Source: Mesodorylaimus sp. YZB2_4
Taxonomy: Eukaryota > Nematoda > Enoplea > Dorylaimida > Dorylaimidae
Length of the DNA: 64,000 nucleotides
Assembly: GCA_030248295.1 (NCBI GenBank)
Contig: JASANH010001725.1
Location: forward strand, 558,001 to 622,000
Direction: 5' to 3'
The translations under genes were made by a program, and so were the position numbers. Each line of letters starts with the position of its first letter. Positions within the stretch are counted from its first letter, which is position 1. Below, piece after piece: positions 31,401 to 43,740 of this stretch. A model generated the notes under the pieces. That model ran no database searches and was not told the origin of the DNA. It saw only the letters and a list, made by a program, of their open reading frames with translations.

Positions 31401-34232
31401 TCAGGATGTGGTGGAGGCAGAGAATGGATTTCATGCGCAGATGGGCGACATACGCTGCCAGCTATCGGCCCCTGCTCGACTGGAATCAAGGTGAGCCTTT
31501 AATCGCAACTATCGGTTTAAGTGTGTTGTCTCTGGTGCACCAATGACATCACTTTGGCGACACTCACTGCTCACAACTGCGACTTCTTTTCAGGAGCACA
31601 CTCCGCACGGCCTGCGATTCGATGCGTTATCAGATACTGTCTCGGGCATTCTACGGATGTAAGCTGCTCTCACGGTCTCGCTGCTCGGCTGTAATGTGGT
31701 TACTGTATTTGCATCATCGTCAGGTCCATATTCCTTTCCACTGAGGTTTCATTAACCACATTAGACACTTTTCCCTCGATTGTCTCGGCTTGCGCTACAC
31801 AGAGAAAGCTCACGAGCTGGATGTCCCCTAACACTGCCCATGCCTATGTTGCTTTTCCTTGTTTGGAAACTAGGCGAGTATCGATTTTTTAATGAAGTCC
31901 GGGAGTAGGGGCCTGGAGTAATCAGCTTTTCGAGAGTCATGAAAATGTGCACGGGCTTTTCAGGGCTGGCCAATTGTCGTCACATGAAGACCATTCGCAC
32001 TCACCTCTCCGGCCTGGTCAATCAGGCAATAGTCTCTGCGGACCAACCCACGTCAGCATGGGATGGTTTAACGGTGAATGAGTGGAATCGGTTGCAGACG
32101 GACAAAACGGTAAGCATTTGATTCGGGGGAGGATTCTATTTGCATGTTGGTTTTATTGCAGCCTTCCGGCGAGGCGGAGTTCTATCGACGGGTTTATTTT
32201 GGTAACATGCCGCATGAGTTGAGGCGCGAAGCGTGGCCTCTTCTGCTCGGCTTGTATCCGTGGAAGGAGGACGAAGAAGGGCGCAGAAAGATCTTCGATG
32301 GTCTTCGCAACAAGTACGAAGAGTTGATGACGGAGTGGACGTCGGTCGAGGCCATCGTACGCGAACGAGATAAGGAGGCTTTTAAAGCTGGTAAGGCCGT
32401 TCTGTTAGCAGCAATAAGGCTGACATCTGAACAAGTGACTCTTATTCCGGCACTTGTTTCAGCACGTGGTTCGAACGAAAGTCGATCCAGCGATCCCCTC
32501 GACGCGGCAAAACAATGCAGCGTCTCCAGCGATGTCTTTTTTGAAAGCGAGGACGAATCGGAAAGTTTGCGACGCCAAAGTAGGATTCCTAGCAATGGTG
32601 TCTCGGACGGGGCTCTGGTGATGGAGCCACTAGAAGGACTATCCGATGTCAGTGTGCTGGACACTTCGATCAATCGAGATTCTTCCCACGGTCATGACTT
32701 GACTGGGGCATCGCATAACACGGGTTCGGCATTGGATTCGCAAGGTTCGACGGGTATCGGCACCTTGGAGAGCGAGGCTGGGTCGCCCGTCAGGTCAACC
32801 CCTGAGGAAGGAGATGGAGGGTTGTTTTCGGTAAGAGGCGGTTGGGGAGCCTGCTACTAAGCCAACGATCCTTGTGGGTGCTTGGTTGGCTGCTCTGGGT
32901 TTCTGGCGTGGGGTATAAACTTCACTGGCCATTGCATTCACTAATTGGCAGGACTCATCGTCTGATGTAGTTGCAGTCTGTCTTATGCTATCCTAGACAC
33001 GCAGACACTGTATCTCCAGTTGCCCAGATCCCCATACCCCGCACCATCGAGCACAATATCAGTACCCACCATGCGTCGTGTTCTTTACCAGTCTCCATTC
33101 TTAGATGCAGATAATCGAGACTTTCGCCTTGAACCTGCACCGAATCGACAAGGACGTTCATCGTTGCGACCGCCATCATCCCTACTTTACTGCAAAAAAC
33201 TTGGAGAAGCTGAAGAATGTCATGTGCACGTAAGTCTTCTATACATCACAGCAACACTGTACTCACCTTTTCATATTGGCAGGTACGTCTGGGAGAACTT
33301 GCACGTGGGCTACATTCAAGGAATGTGCGACCTGGCCGCTGTCCTATTGGTCGTTTTCGATGAGGGTAAGTGACTGCAAGGACTGCTGGTTATGAGGTCA
33401 GCTTGCACGGACTCGACCTCGATTTCAGAAGTGCTGACCTACGGCTGTTTCAACCAACAAATGAAACGTATGGCAGCAAATTTCCCGCACGGTGGTGGCA
33501 TGGACATCCATCTGGCCAACATGAGGGCGCTTATGCAGGTGCATATACCGATCTATGATATCCTGGTGGGAGATATATGTTTACGGCCATGCTCCTCCCT
33601 CCCGGTCCAGGTCTATTTTATCTTGTCACAGCTCTCCTTGCAGATCTTTGATCCCGAACTGTACGAGCTGATGCAGCAGAACGGTGATTACACACACTTC
33701 TATTTCGCCTATCGTTGGTTCTTGCTCGATTTCAAAAGAGGTAACATGGACAGCCAGTGGCAGCAAGGATGTGTCTGTGCCCCGGAGAGCCCGCGGATTG
33801 GTGCCAACTGCCTCCGCCCTCAAGAGAGTAGTGCAGATGACCTCGGGGGTATCTGTCGGGACTCAAGGGTTCTACCCCCCGCCTGGGTACAAACTTAACG
33901 CTGGGACTGTTGCCCGCTTCGCTTGCAGAACTGCTCTACGACGACGTGTTTCGAGTGTGGGAGATCATCTGGGCGGCCAGTCACGTGGCCTCGACCAACT
34001 TCATTCTCTTCCTGTGCATGGCCACAGTGGAGATTTACCGAGACATCCTCCTCGACAACAATATGGACTTCACTGACGTCATCAAGTTCTTCAACGGTCA
34101 GACAAGCCTCTCCTCGCTCCATCAATCTTATCTTCCCTCCTTTTAGAAATGGCTGAAAAACACGACGCCAAGGCACTGCTCGACCTGGCGCGCAACATGG
34201 TCTTACGGCTACAAAAGGCTGTCGAAAAATGA
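28420..34232 (+). CDS. SGSM1/2-like: Small G protein signalling modulator (RUN + TBC domains)
   Basis: A long multi-exon gene. Exon 1 (28420-28491) joins exon 2 (from 28547) as [14 protein letters not shown], exactly as in SGSM1/SGSM2. Next come the RUN domain ([47 protein letters not shown]), the Rab/Rap-binding middle ([53 protein letters not shown]), [10 protein letters not shown] and [17 protein letters not shown], and a TBC domain with its motifs intact: [24 protein letters not shown] (catalytic Arg) and [10 protein letters not shown] (catalytic Gln). The last exon ends [17 protein letters not shown] proteins are Rab-directed GAPs that also bind Rap GTPases and act in neuronal membrane traffic. 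An acceptor-like CGTTCAG lies about 20 nt before the ATG. The joint between exon 2 and the exon at 28854 is not settled. Confidence 0.92.
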
Positions 34233-34506
34233 ATGTCCAGAGCTGCCACCAATCCAAAATTGTGATACATATCCAGTCCACGTTTTTCACGGTTTATTTT
34301 GCTGGGTCTTACGCGTTGTGCTATTCGTGCCGTCCCATCTCTTCTATTGTCCCTCAAGAAATTTATTATCGACGTAATTCATTTCAGACAGCAGACAATT
34401 CGAATCAAACCACTTCCATACTAGTACGCGACAGGAAAAAAAATTTAGAAATGGGGCAGAAAACATCGAATAAAGGGGCAGAACCACTCCTGCTACTTCA
34501 ATTGTC

Positions 34507-37500
34507 CTAATAACGTCGTTGGACGATGTTCATGTTTCGTACGACGATGGGCGGGGGTGCCGTCGGAGTTGCCATGATATTCGTGTGATTCGGAGCTGGT
34601 TGTAACATTGGCGGCCTGGGAGCTATTGGTCTAGCCGCCACGACTTTGGGCGCAGGCTTCACTGGCTCCAATCCATTCTGATACGATTTCATTCGTTTTA
34701 TACACGGATGCGAATCCATTAGTAAACGCTCGCTATATTCATCCACCAACGTGAGCCGCAGTCGATCACCGTGCTTTTCTCTCTCGCCCGGTAACAACAG
34801 GTACGTCGATGCCGATATGATGGTACCGCATTGCGGACAAGCGACGCCGGCTTCTTTGCAAGCCAGAAATGATCGATGAGAACACTCGGCCACTTCAGTT
34901 TCTTTATTCGACGTCGAAGCACCATTGCGATCTCCGTTGCGGCGTGGTTGGAAGTGCAGCTTTTTCTTGGGCGTCGGTGTGATGACGGGCAAATGAGGCA
35001 GCGACTCGTTACACATATGCGTCGACATGGCTTTCCACTCACTGTTGGCCAAACCACACAGATAGCAATACCAGAGTAGCGGAAATCCGTGCAACTGGTT
35101 CAGATGGAGCATAAGGGCCACTTCGCTTCGGTACGCCTTGGCGCAAGCCGAACATCCGTAGGCCAACACGTTGTTCTTGTGCGATTCCAAATGAACGGCG
35201 AGGCATTGCGGATTCAAACACACGGCCGTACACAAATTGCAATCGACGATTCGCCTATGTCTTCGCATATGCTCCACATATGCCGAGTAATATTCGTACG
35301 CCAGACAACACATGCGACAAATATAAACGGGTGTGTTGTTTGGAACTGGCAGCACTTCATCCGTCGTTTCACCCGCGTCGAATTGGTGGGTCTGGCGATG
35401 CTCGTCAGCAGCTAGCTGCGTCTAAAATAACGATCCCACTTGGAAATGTTTCAAACGGAAAAGAGGTTTGACAGAAGAGACTTACATAAAACATCTTGCT
35501 GCAATGACCACATGCGTGCGTCGGTTGCCTCCCAGAAGATCCAGTCGATCCAGGTTCAGGTTCGCACACGGCCACTTCGTCGTCCCCATCAATGACCGAT
35601 GCGTCGTTGGCAGATGCGGAATTCTGGGATGGAACCTTAACAACTGCAACTTCATCTTCCATAGGTACATCGACGATCACGGCGTTGGCTTCAGCCACAT
35701 GGTTTTGCTCATACTGGAAACCGTATTCATCCGCGGTAACCAATCCGCTTGGCTCCGTAGCGCCTGCCGCTTCGGGAACTGGTAAACCGCCGGAACTCGA
35801 CGTACTAGCACCATCGCTGTACAAACGCTGATTGCGCTTCATTCTTTCCACTTGCAAAAACAGGCCACATTTTGGAAAAATCTCGCCCTTCTCGTCATCG
35901 TATTTTGCGTAAGTCGGATGTTGAGCAATAAGATGAGAGTAATAATCGATCAATGCCTTGAACACTTCTTTGCAGACGGGACAATAAGACATCGGCGGCG
36001 AACTATCCGACTGGTCGCGGCACGACGGCGTGGATCGTTTATGCTCCTCCAATCGTTCTTCCGAGGCAAAGCAGCAGCCGCACATGTTGCACGGATGCAC
36101 ATGGCAATCTCGAATGTGCGCTTGCATGTCCACTTGAACTAAGAATCCTGCTTCTTGACAAATCGGGCACGGCCTGTCCACGTACACTTCGGACGCCAAC
36201 GAAGTACTCGTAGATTCTGCTACCACATTTGGAATCGTCAATTGTTGGAACGTATTCTGATGCGCGTGGCACATATGCAGTTCCAAGCCGACCGTTGAAC
36301 ACCACGCTGAAGAACAACCGATTACGGGGCAGATGAAGCCCTTTTCCGAAATCGCAACCGGCGTACCGAAATAATGCAAATGATCTTGCCACTTCTTAGG
36401 AAACTCGTAATTCATATTTTGTTCGTGAAAAGCTTCCAAAACGTGTTCTCGGAATAGGTCGGGACCAATAATGACACGTTCGCAATGCTTGCACGAATAC
36501 ACACGATCCAATTTGAAGTCGTCTATTTTAGGAGCAGCAATTGGAATATAGAACCTAAAGATAAATGAAGAAATTCAACAAACAGATCTTTTTTGTGTGC
36601 GCTGTGTACAAAGACCCGTCAAATGGATAGCTACAATGTATAAGATCGATAGGAACAATAACCTTGGGCATTCCTTATTTTCAGGCAGTCCGAGAATTCA
36701 AAACATCAAGCATTTAGTCTCATTACCGTAAGCATAGCTGAACATTGCGATGAATCTTTCCAGTAAGCGAAACCAGCATAGGATCTTGAATGCTCATATC
36801 GATTTTGCATTCTGGCAACTTCACGGCGGGACAAAAAATAACTTTACCGTCTGAAAACAAAAGGTGAAACAGTAGATAAAGTTTTCAGCCGTCCGCATTG
36901 AGAGCACTTACCTAGCAAATATCGCCTCATATAGTTCACCGCGCAGTCGTGCTTATTGAACTGATTTCCCAAAAAATTTTGCTCGCACAAATCGCATAAT
37001 ACGTACGAGTTAGATCGTTCGGCCGCTGACTTTTCCAAAAATGGCTCTTGTACTGTAGCGCCTTTCAAAAAGTCGGTCAAATCAAGTCGCCCATGCCCAT
37101 GCCTTTCGTTGACATGCAGGTCCAAACGCAGTGGAGAGCTGAACTTGGACGAACATTGTTGACATTGCAACGGCGTGATCTCCTTCCGATGCTCCTGCGA
37201 CATGTGCTTTTCGACGTCGTCGACACTGGTATAACTCTTGCCGCAAAGCTCGCAGGCAAGCGGCAAGCTGGCCGATACCACAGGGCCGAAGTCGATACGA
37301 ATGTTGAATGGGATCGACAGATCACTTTTGATGAAATTGACCGTATCTGGGGTAGGAGCGTAAAAAGAGATCTTTCGAAATGATCGAGACGGATGGGCGC
37401 ACAGGGAAAAATAACCCTTCCAAGCTGGAATCTCGAGATTGATCAAAGCGGCGAATACTCCGCATTCTTCACAAGCCATGATGTGACAGAAGACGCTCAA

Positions 37501-37779
37501 TGGAGCACGATTGTTGCTGGCCATTCGCGACGCTACCGTCGCACAGCTGTGCGCTCGCAGAAGACGCTCTTTACAGAATCCTTGATGGCATCCAAAACAC
37601 ACGAACACGTTGATTCCTTTCTCCTTCGTCGTCAAGTGCTCCCATAGGTCAGTGCGACGACGAAACGGTTCTTTACAAGCCAGACACGGGTATGCGACGG
37701 ACGGATGACCAAGTTTCCGGCGTTTCGTCGGTGGCAGATTCGATACTTCACCCACCTTGAATCGCGAACGTTCTGCCAT
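34507..37779 (-). CDS. Large C2H2 zinc-finger protein
   Basis: Four exons, 37779-36912, 36850-36727, 36554-35486 and 35421-34507, join in phase to 991 residues. A basic PPTKRRKLGHP near the N terminus may be a nuclear signal. At least ten C2H2-like fingers are scattered singly rather than in a linked array: CLACKEPFRRRTDLWEH, CELCGKSYTSVDDVEKH, CQQCSSKFSSPLRLDLH, CKHCERVIIGPDLFREH, CPICQEAGFLVQVDMQAH, CPVCKEVFKALIDYYSH, CGHCSKMFYTQLAADEHR, CRMCCLAYEYYSAYVEH. The last intron interrupts a finger, and splicing restores it, which supports the model. The C terminus is Pro-rich. I do not recognise a specific orthologue; a nuclear DNA- or chromatin-binding role is inferred. An acceptor-like TTTGTAG lies 9 nt before the ATG. 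Confidence 0.85.
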
Positions 37780-38402
37780 GCTACTCTTCTACAAACTTTG
37801 AACTCTTGGCGATTAGAAATATATAGATCGATCCTAAAAAAAAAGAAATATGTCAGATGGCCAAGCGGGTACCTAAGCCAAAAACGGCTTTAAAAAGAAT
37901 ACAATTTAATCGCTCATTTACCTTTCAAAAGATTTCTACACTTTTCCGCCAAGAACGGGAGAATCGAAATATACAAAAACCGATTATTCGCAATCGCCGC
38001 TCAAAAGCAGCCCAGCTCAACAAATGGTAAACCGCAAAATGATTTTTATTTTTAAGCGTTCCTAGTAAAATAAGGTTTGGTTATATATGACACTAAGTTA
38101 CCCAAGACACAAGTTATTTATGCTTGCCTTTAAAAAAAAGATTAAAGGTTTCTCAGCAATTAACAGGTTTTGTTAAAAATCAAATTGAAGTTTTTCGGTT
38201 TAGGTGGAATCAAGCTTTGTTCTGATCCTAAGATTTGTTGTAAGCAGTTCTCGCTTCCAGAAAAAGTGCGCGTTGCCCGTGTGGACTGGTTGGATTGGAT
38301 CGGATTTTCGTTCTTCGTTTCGTCCTATTGTTGTCATTAATTTTGTCAGAGAATAAAATTTTTGCGTTATAAGAGTTATTGTTGTAATCTACAAAATCCA
38401 GA
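37780..38402. promoter_or_regulatory. Shared divergent promoter region (zinc finger / RPL27)
   Basis: 623 bp separate two divergent start codons. The region is AT-rich with no ORF or repeat. It must contain both promoters and any 5' UTR exons; no specific element can be pinpointed. Confidence 0.5.
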
Positions 38403-40883
38403 ATGGGAAAAATTATGAAAGCGGGAAAAGTCGTTTTGGTATTGTCAGGAAAATACGCTGGCCGGAAAGCTATGGTCGTAAAGGTATGAATCTCGTGCTT
38501 TGAAGTGTAGTTTCCGGGTTTCCCCACTGAGCAGAGGGCATTATTGTAAGCAAATTCCGTTTTTTCGATGGATAAAATTCGATTCAGTCGGCTCCATGTA
38601 ATTCTGAACATGGTCCTGCAGAGGATTTTGCTTGCCCATTTTTGAATCCCCTGACTTGACGTATTTGTCGCCGTCGTCATGCTTTTTAGTAGACTTACGT
38701 ACTTGCACATGCCTGATTCTGTGCGAGCTAGGTATTGGCCATAAATGTGTCTCTTTCTAGAACTATGACGAAGGAACAACGGATCGGCCGTACGGTCACG
38801 CTCTTTTGGTTGGTGTCGATAAATATCCACGAAAAGTCACGAAGAAAATGAGCAAAAAGAAGATCACTCAGAAGTCCAAGCTTAGGCCGTTTATCAAAGT
38901 CGTCAATTACAACCATATTTTGCCAACGCGGTAAACGGCTTTGCGTTGCAGTTGTTCTGATAATGATTTACAACTTGGGGTTTTCAGCTACTCGGTTGAC
39001 ATTAACTTTGATAAGGGCTCCGTGAATAAGGATTGTTTCCGCGATCCAGCTCTCAAGAAGAAGGCGCGGCGAGAAGCAATGGCCAAGCTGGAAGAACGGT
39101 AAGCAGACATTTTTCGCATAAATACGGACTGCAGCCCAGGTCCGACCGATATATCGGCCTATAATTGCGTTATCGGTTATCGGCCGATACCGATAATTAG
39201 TGCTGCCGATAATGTAGATTTCCCTATCAATAAGAGTTTAGGGCGAGCATACGGCCTGTTGATAGTGCTTATGACGAGGAGCAGAGAGCTACGGATTATC
39301 AAAGAGGTCAGTGCCCAAGAACAGTCTGGAGCTAAATCACGAATAAGTCACGATCATCATGATCATGACTTTTCTTACTGGGATGCCCGCAATGGCACCA
39401 AAGCAGTTTACACTAAAAGCAGTTTGCTGTCTGTGTGTTGCATAGGCTAAGGTTATGGGAAGGAGGTAGGGCTAGCCCTGTCTTGTTACTTGCATGATTC
39501 TCAATGAAGGCGACCTCTTTGCCTCGTGTCGTATTGTTATTGTACTGTACATTCAGAAGCAAGAGTCCTCAGGCCCCCGCGGCACAATAAATTACAGGTT
39601 AGTCTGACTCAAAAAAGGGGCTATGACTACAAATTATCGCTGTAGTCGTAGCATTCACCCTTGGGTGAGATTTTGGGGTAAGGTTAGTCTTTCCCCATTT
39701 GGAGTCAGGGACAGGAATGGTGATGGCCTTCAGGGTCTTCTGGGGTTGGAGATAACCCTGCCGGTGCTGGGATAGAAAAAAGCTTTCTGGCTGTTGAAGT
39801 CCGTCTATCTGTTCACTTCTTTTCTTGACATGTTCTAAAAACTTCATGAAGTTTGCCCTGCATCGGAACTATTTTTTATAAGTATAAACATCTCAGTCAT
39901 CTCACAACATTGCACATAATGCTGATACTATGTTTCGTGGGTATTTTCGTTTATCTGGACGTGGAAAAGTGTTTGAGGGTGAATCCCCGATGCAAGCTGT
40001 ATGGGATGAGGATCAGGGTCAGGACCCCAGTCGAAAACTAGAGCCCTCAAAAAGTTGTGAAAGGATCTCCTTTGCATATTTCATTCATCAACCCATACCT
40101 AGAGTCTAACAAAATGAGTTTTAGACGGTTCTGGGTCTCATTCAAGTTTCCAGGGTGTGCATGTGCACATAATGTACCTCCGCCTGTAAGATAGAAGCAA
40201 CAAAATCCAGTTTATATTCCAATTTAAATAAAGGGAAGTGGGAACTCTGCTGTTTCATGCCCACTTCCTGACAGTGTCATACGGCTGGTCCTAGAGGTGT
40301 CATGCGTTGCCTCAAGTGTATGACATCTGCGAAGAGGAGTTTTTAGTTGGGATATTGCAACTTACGTACATAGTCTTTGGTCCCGAGATTTTGGGCTACC
40401 AGATTGATTCAAATTGGTCTTCAAAGGAAGCATAGCATGCGAAATTAAAAAATTGCATGTTAAAAGGATGGCGATCTGACCAAAATTCAAATTTCCCGTC
40501 ATTCATAAAACTTGAATTTTTAAGTTTTCAAAAATTATCGGTTTTATCGGCCGATACCGATAATTGCCTTATCGGTCGGACCTGGACTGCAGCCATGACT
40601 GGGGTTGTGTGGGAAACTTAGGTGCCTTTGTCGCAAAAGACTGGCTGGGCTCGACTAGGGCTGTCTACAGCCAAATAAGCTTTTGTCTTGCTGCCACGAG
40701 ACAACAGCTTTGTGGGTCTTGCTGTTCTCGACTCTTTATTTTGCATTGCAATTCGAAAAGACTAGTTCTCTTTAAAAAGAGCCATTTATTAATCTGTCCT
40801 GTGTCCTTTTGGTATATTTTTATATTCATTTTAGATACAAGACCGGAAAGAACAGGTGGTTTTTCCAGAAGTTGAGGTTCTAA
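38403..40883 (+). CDS. RPL27: 60S ribosomal protein L27 (eL27)
   Basis: Four exons: 38403-38483, 38761-38930, 38988-39098 and 40835-40883. The protein is 136 residues, the normal eL27 length: [91 protein letters not shown]. All introns have GT-AG ends. Intron 3 is 1.7 kb because it contains a 1.45 kb TIR element; the others are 57-277 bp. eL27 is a structural protein of the large cytosolic ribosomal subunit. Confidence 0.97.
39137..40584. mobile_element. 1.45-kb TIR element inside RPL27 intron 3
   Basis: Both ends read CAGGTCCGACCGATA inwards, followed by several ATCGGCCGATA-type short palindromes. The 10-mer GACTGCAGCC flanks both sides (39127-39136 and 40585-40594). The end CAGG recalls hAT elements, but the direct repeat is longer than the usual hAT 8 bp, so the superfamily is uncertain. 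Three small ORFs inside (39259-39450, 39599-39847, 39853-40041) show no transposase signature; the element is non-autonomous. Confidence 0.85.
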
Positions 40884-40988
40884 AGATTCGTGTCACCTGT
40901 TACTCGAAAAGGATAGACGATTGAAAGTTACGAGAACGGAACACGAATTTGCCTGACGTTGTTGCTGTTACTTTTGAAAGAGTGGATG

Positions 40989-40994
40989 AATAAA
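40989..40994 (+). terminator. Polyadenylation signal of RPL27
   Basis: AATAAA about 105 bp after the stop codon, in a short 3' UTR as expected for a ribosomal protein gene. Confidence 0.7.
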
Positions 40995-41152
40995 ACTTTG
41001 ATTCTGATTGGTTTTTGGTCCATGTTTGAACCGATTCGGAATTCAACCAGTCATTCTTCCTGAACATAGTTTGCCGTGGTCAGCTCTGATATGGTCGCGA
41101 CTTTCAGGTGCTTCGTCGTGTGGTGCGGAAAATTTGCGTATCGGTCTCGAAG

Positions 41153-42956
41153 ATGAATTCTTTGGAAGTACGTGAGCAAAGTTATGAAATCTCGCGGAAA
41201 TGACCGTTCCGCTTTCATTTAGGTTTCCGCCTCCGACGGTCCATTTATCGCATCAGCAGTGAATAATCATCCCAGTTTCACTCCCGTCAAAGTACCTAAT
41301 TATTTTTTCTTTCTTACTTTACAGTGCAGTTGTTACGTTTTTAGACACCAGGCAAGACTCCGAAGCCACCCAAACCACCTGAGAAGCCTTTGATGCCTTA
41401 TATGAGGTACAGCCGAGAAATATGGGACAGCGTTAAAGCAGCTCATCCAGAACAAAAGTTGTCAGAAATCGGACGAATCATTGGACGGATGTGGCGTGAA
41501 TTGCCGCCTCACGAAAAACAGAAGTTCATTGATGATTATGACGTAGATAAGGTAAGGCGACGTCTCTAGAAGCAAGCGACTACGGCCGGGGTAGCGTTAC
41601 GCATGAAGGGGTCACAGTGACTGCTTGGAATGCTACCAAAAGTTCCGTGGTTTCTTAAGAAACAACGTTCCCGTGGAGACCCCAAAAGCGGTTGATTCTT
41701 TCAAACCGTAAAGAGTGAAGATTTTATTTTTTTAACGTTCCTTTGAGGTCACCCGTGACTTGCTAAGGAAATTTCCTTCTTTAGGTCAAGTACGCCGAAG
41801 CTTTTAAGCTGTATCAAAGTTCTGCGGCATACCAGCAATATTTAATTGCCAAAGAGAAATGTAAGTGCGTTCTACTTACAAGAATATATTGTTTTCGAAG
41901 AGATCTGATTGGTCTATATTTTAGTCACCGCTGAAGAAAAGGAAGTGAAAACCAAGGCGGTCCCTGTAAGTTGTTGTCATTCCTTGTTTCCTGAAAAATG
42001 CATCGATGCAACGGGGTTTTTTTGCAGAAATCAGAACCTCGCATCGCATTACCCGCCTGCGATACTGATGAAAGTATGTGGTGAACTCTTACGCGACCTA
42101 GCTCGGCAGTCCTTCAGACTGAACCACCTCTGAAATGTCTTCTCTTTTCAGTCGCCGCTGATGAGCTGGACTATTTTCATTTGCGGCAGCTAGCCGCGGC
42201 AAGATTCCATCGCAATCAGCGGCTGCTTCAAGAAGTGTTCAATGACGTCTGCGTTCCTGATCTGCGTCAAGTAATTACGACGCCGCGGTTGTCATCGCTG
42301 AAGCGGCAAGTGGAAACGCTGACTATGCATCAGGTTAGATTTGGCGCAGTTACTTGTTTGGTTTTGATGTGGTTTAGGAGGCTTTTATTGTTTAGAAAAA
42401 AATCGATACAGAGGTGAATCAGTTGGTGGAAAGCTTTGAGAGCAAAAAACGTCGGTTGGAAGACGGGTCTCGGGAATTTCAGCTGACGCTGGAAAAGGTG
42501 ATTTTGTCAAAACAGAGTGTTTATTCGTTTAGACAAAGCTTGTTGTTGTAGTGCGCTAAACCAGCTTTCACGTCGAATTCATATGAGAGTATGGTTGAGC
42601 AAGCGGAGCGTCAACTTTTGGAGAAGTACAAAACATATTTGAAAAACATACAGCAGCAGCAAAATGGATCTTGTGCACCGGCAGTTAACTCATCAGATTC
42701 GACACATACAGATTCGGTTGGTCAACAACCTGCTTTATCGCCGGTCAAAGCGACACCTGCCGTGGTGGAAAATGGCAAAGCGGATATCGTTGTGAAGGCG
42801 GAACCAGTCGAGCTTCGGAATGGGGAAACGGAGAGCGTTAACGGTGAGAAGACCGAGCACGACACCAACGGCACGACACCTGTTCCAAATGGGGACCACA
42901 AAGCGGAAGAGAGCGTTGTGGCTAATGGTGTCGATCACGATGTGAAAAGTGAGTGA
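41153..42956 (+). CDS. SMARCE1: SMARCE1/BAF57, HMG-box subunit of SWI/SNF
   Basis: Nine exons: 41153-41167, 41223-41291, 41345-41551, 41785-41860, 41925-41965, 42028-42073, 42152-42333, 42396-42497, 42552-42956, all in phase. The protein has an HMG box preceded by the family signature ([45 protein letters not shown]), then the conserved region [41 protein letters not shown] and a coiled coil ending [19 protein letters not shown]. The C-terminal tail is acidic and low in complexity. BAF57 is a core DNA-binding subunit of the animal BAF/PBAF remodelling complexes. The first coding exon is only 15 bp. An acceptor-like CGACTTTCAG lies 46 nt before the ATG. Confidence 0.95.
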
Positions 42957-43740
42957 GAATGTGTTGGAGTTGGTCCTGAGTTCTCATGACTGCTTGAAAA
43001 GGAGGGATTCGCTTTCTGTGTGTTTTCCTGTGGCTCACTGTCGAGCTGGCATAGGAACTTTTTTTGGCCTTATAGGCTTTAAATTGAATGAATTTCATGT
43101 TTGTGGTACTGGGTTATTCTTGGTCCACAATACTGACGACAAGTAACCTGTGGGACTGTGGCTCTTGTTGTGATTGTCTGTCAAGTTTTATAAGTTTTAT
43201 TTTTGTGACTGCTTTGGTATATGCAAGTACCGTACGTATATTTCTCTGTTGCGTGCACAATTTTGCTCTGCGCTTCCCTTTCTTTGTTGTGGTGATCGTA
43301 GGTCGTTCTGTGCACTGTTTTGTACATAGGTCTTATTCGATTCTTTAGCAGTTCGATATGCATTTCGTGCGCCTGATGGTTTCCACTTTGCTGTACGATC
43401 AAATTGGAAAAGTGAGTTCGTGAACCGGCTTTATATAGCTGCGATTCGAACAGTAAACCGGGTACTTTTTGATAAGTACGGCTTTTTGGGGGTCCTTTTA
43501 ATTACAGAAAAAGCATAACGTTAAATGTGCCCTCGTAAACACGCCATAGCCAACACTGTACTAGAGTGCATGAGATAATGGATATACAGTACACGTACTA
43601 GAGAGAAAGGCATAGCTAACACTGCTCTGTCACCGCGTCCGACCTGCCAGAATATGGAAGGGGCTTTGATCAACGTTTCTTGCTTTGACTTCTAAAAATG
43701 GCAAGTGACTTAATGGGGTAATTGCTTGGGGGAGGGGGAC
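42957..43740. other. Convergent 3' spacer between SMARCE1 and the kinesin gene
   Basis: Holds the 3' UTRs of both genes. Nothing else is recognisable apart from short ORFs without domains. Confidence 0.6.

Noticed and set aside
33624-34076. Overlapping ORFs in other frames near the SGSM C terminus
   Set aside because: They shadow the TBC-domain exons, whose frame matches the family ([33 protein letters not shown]).
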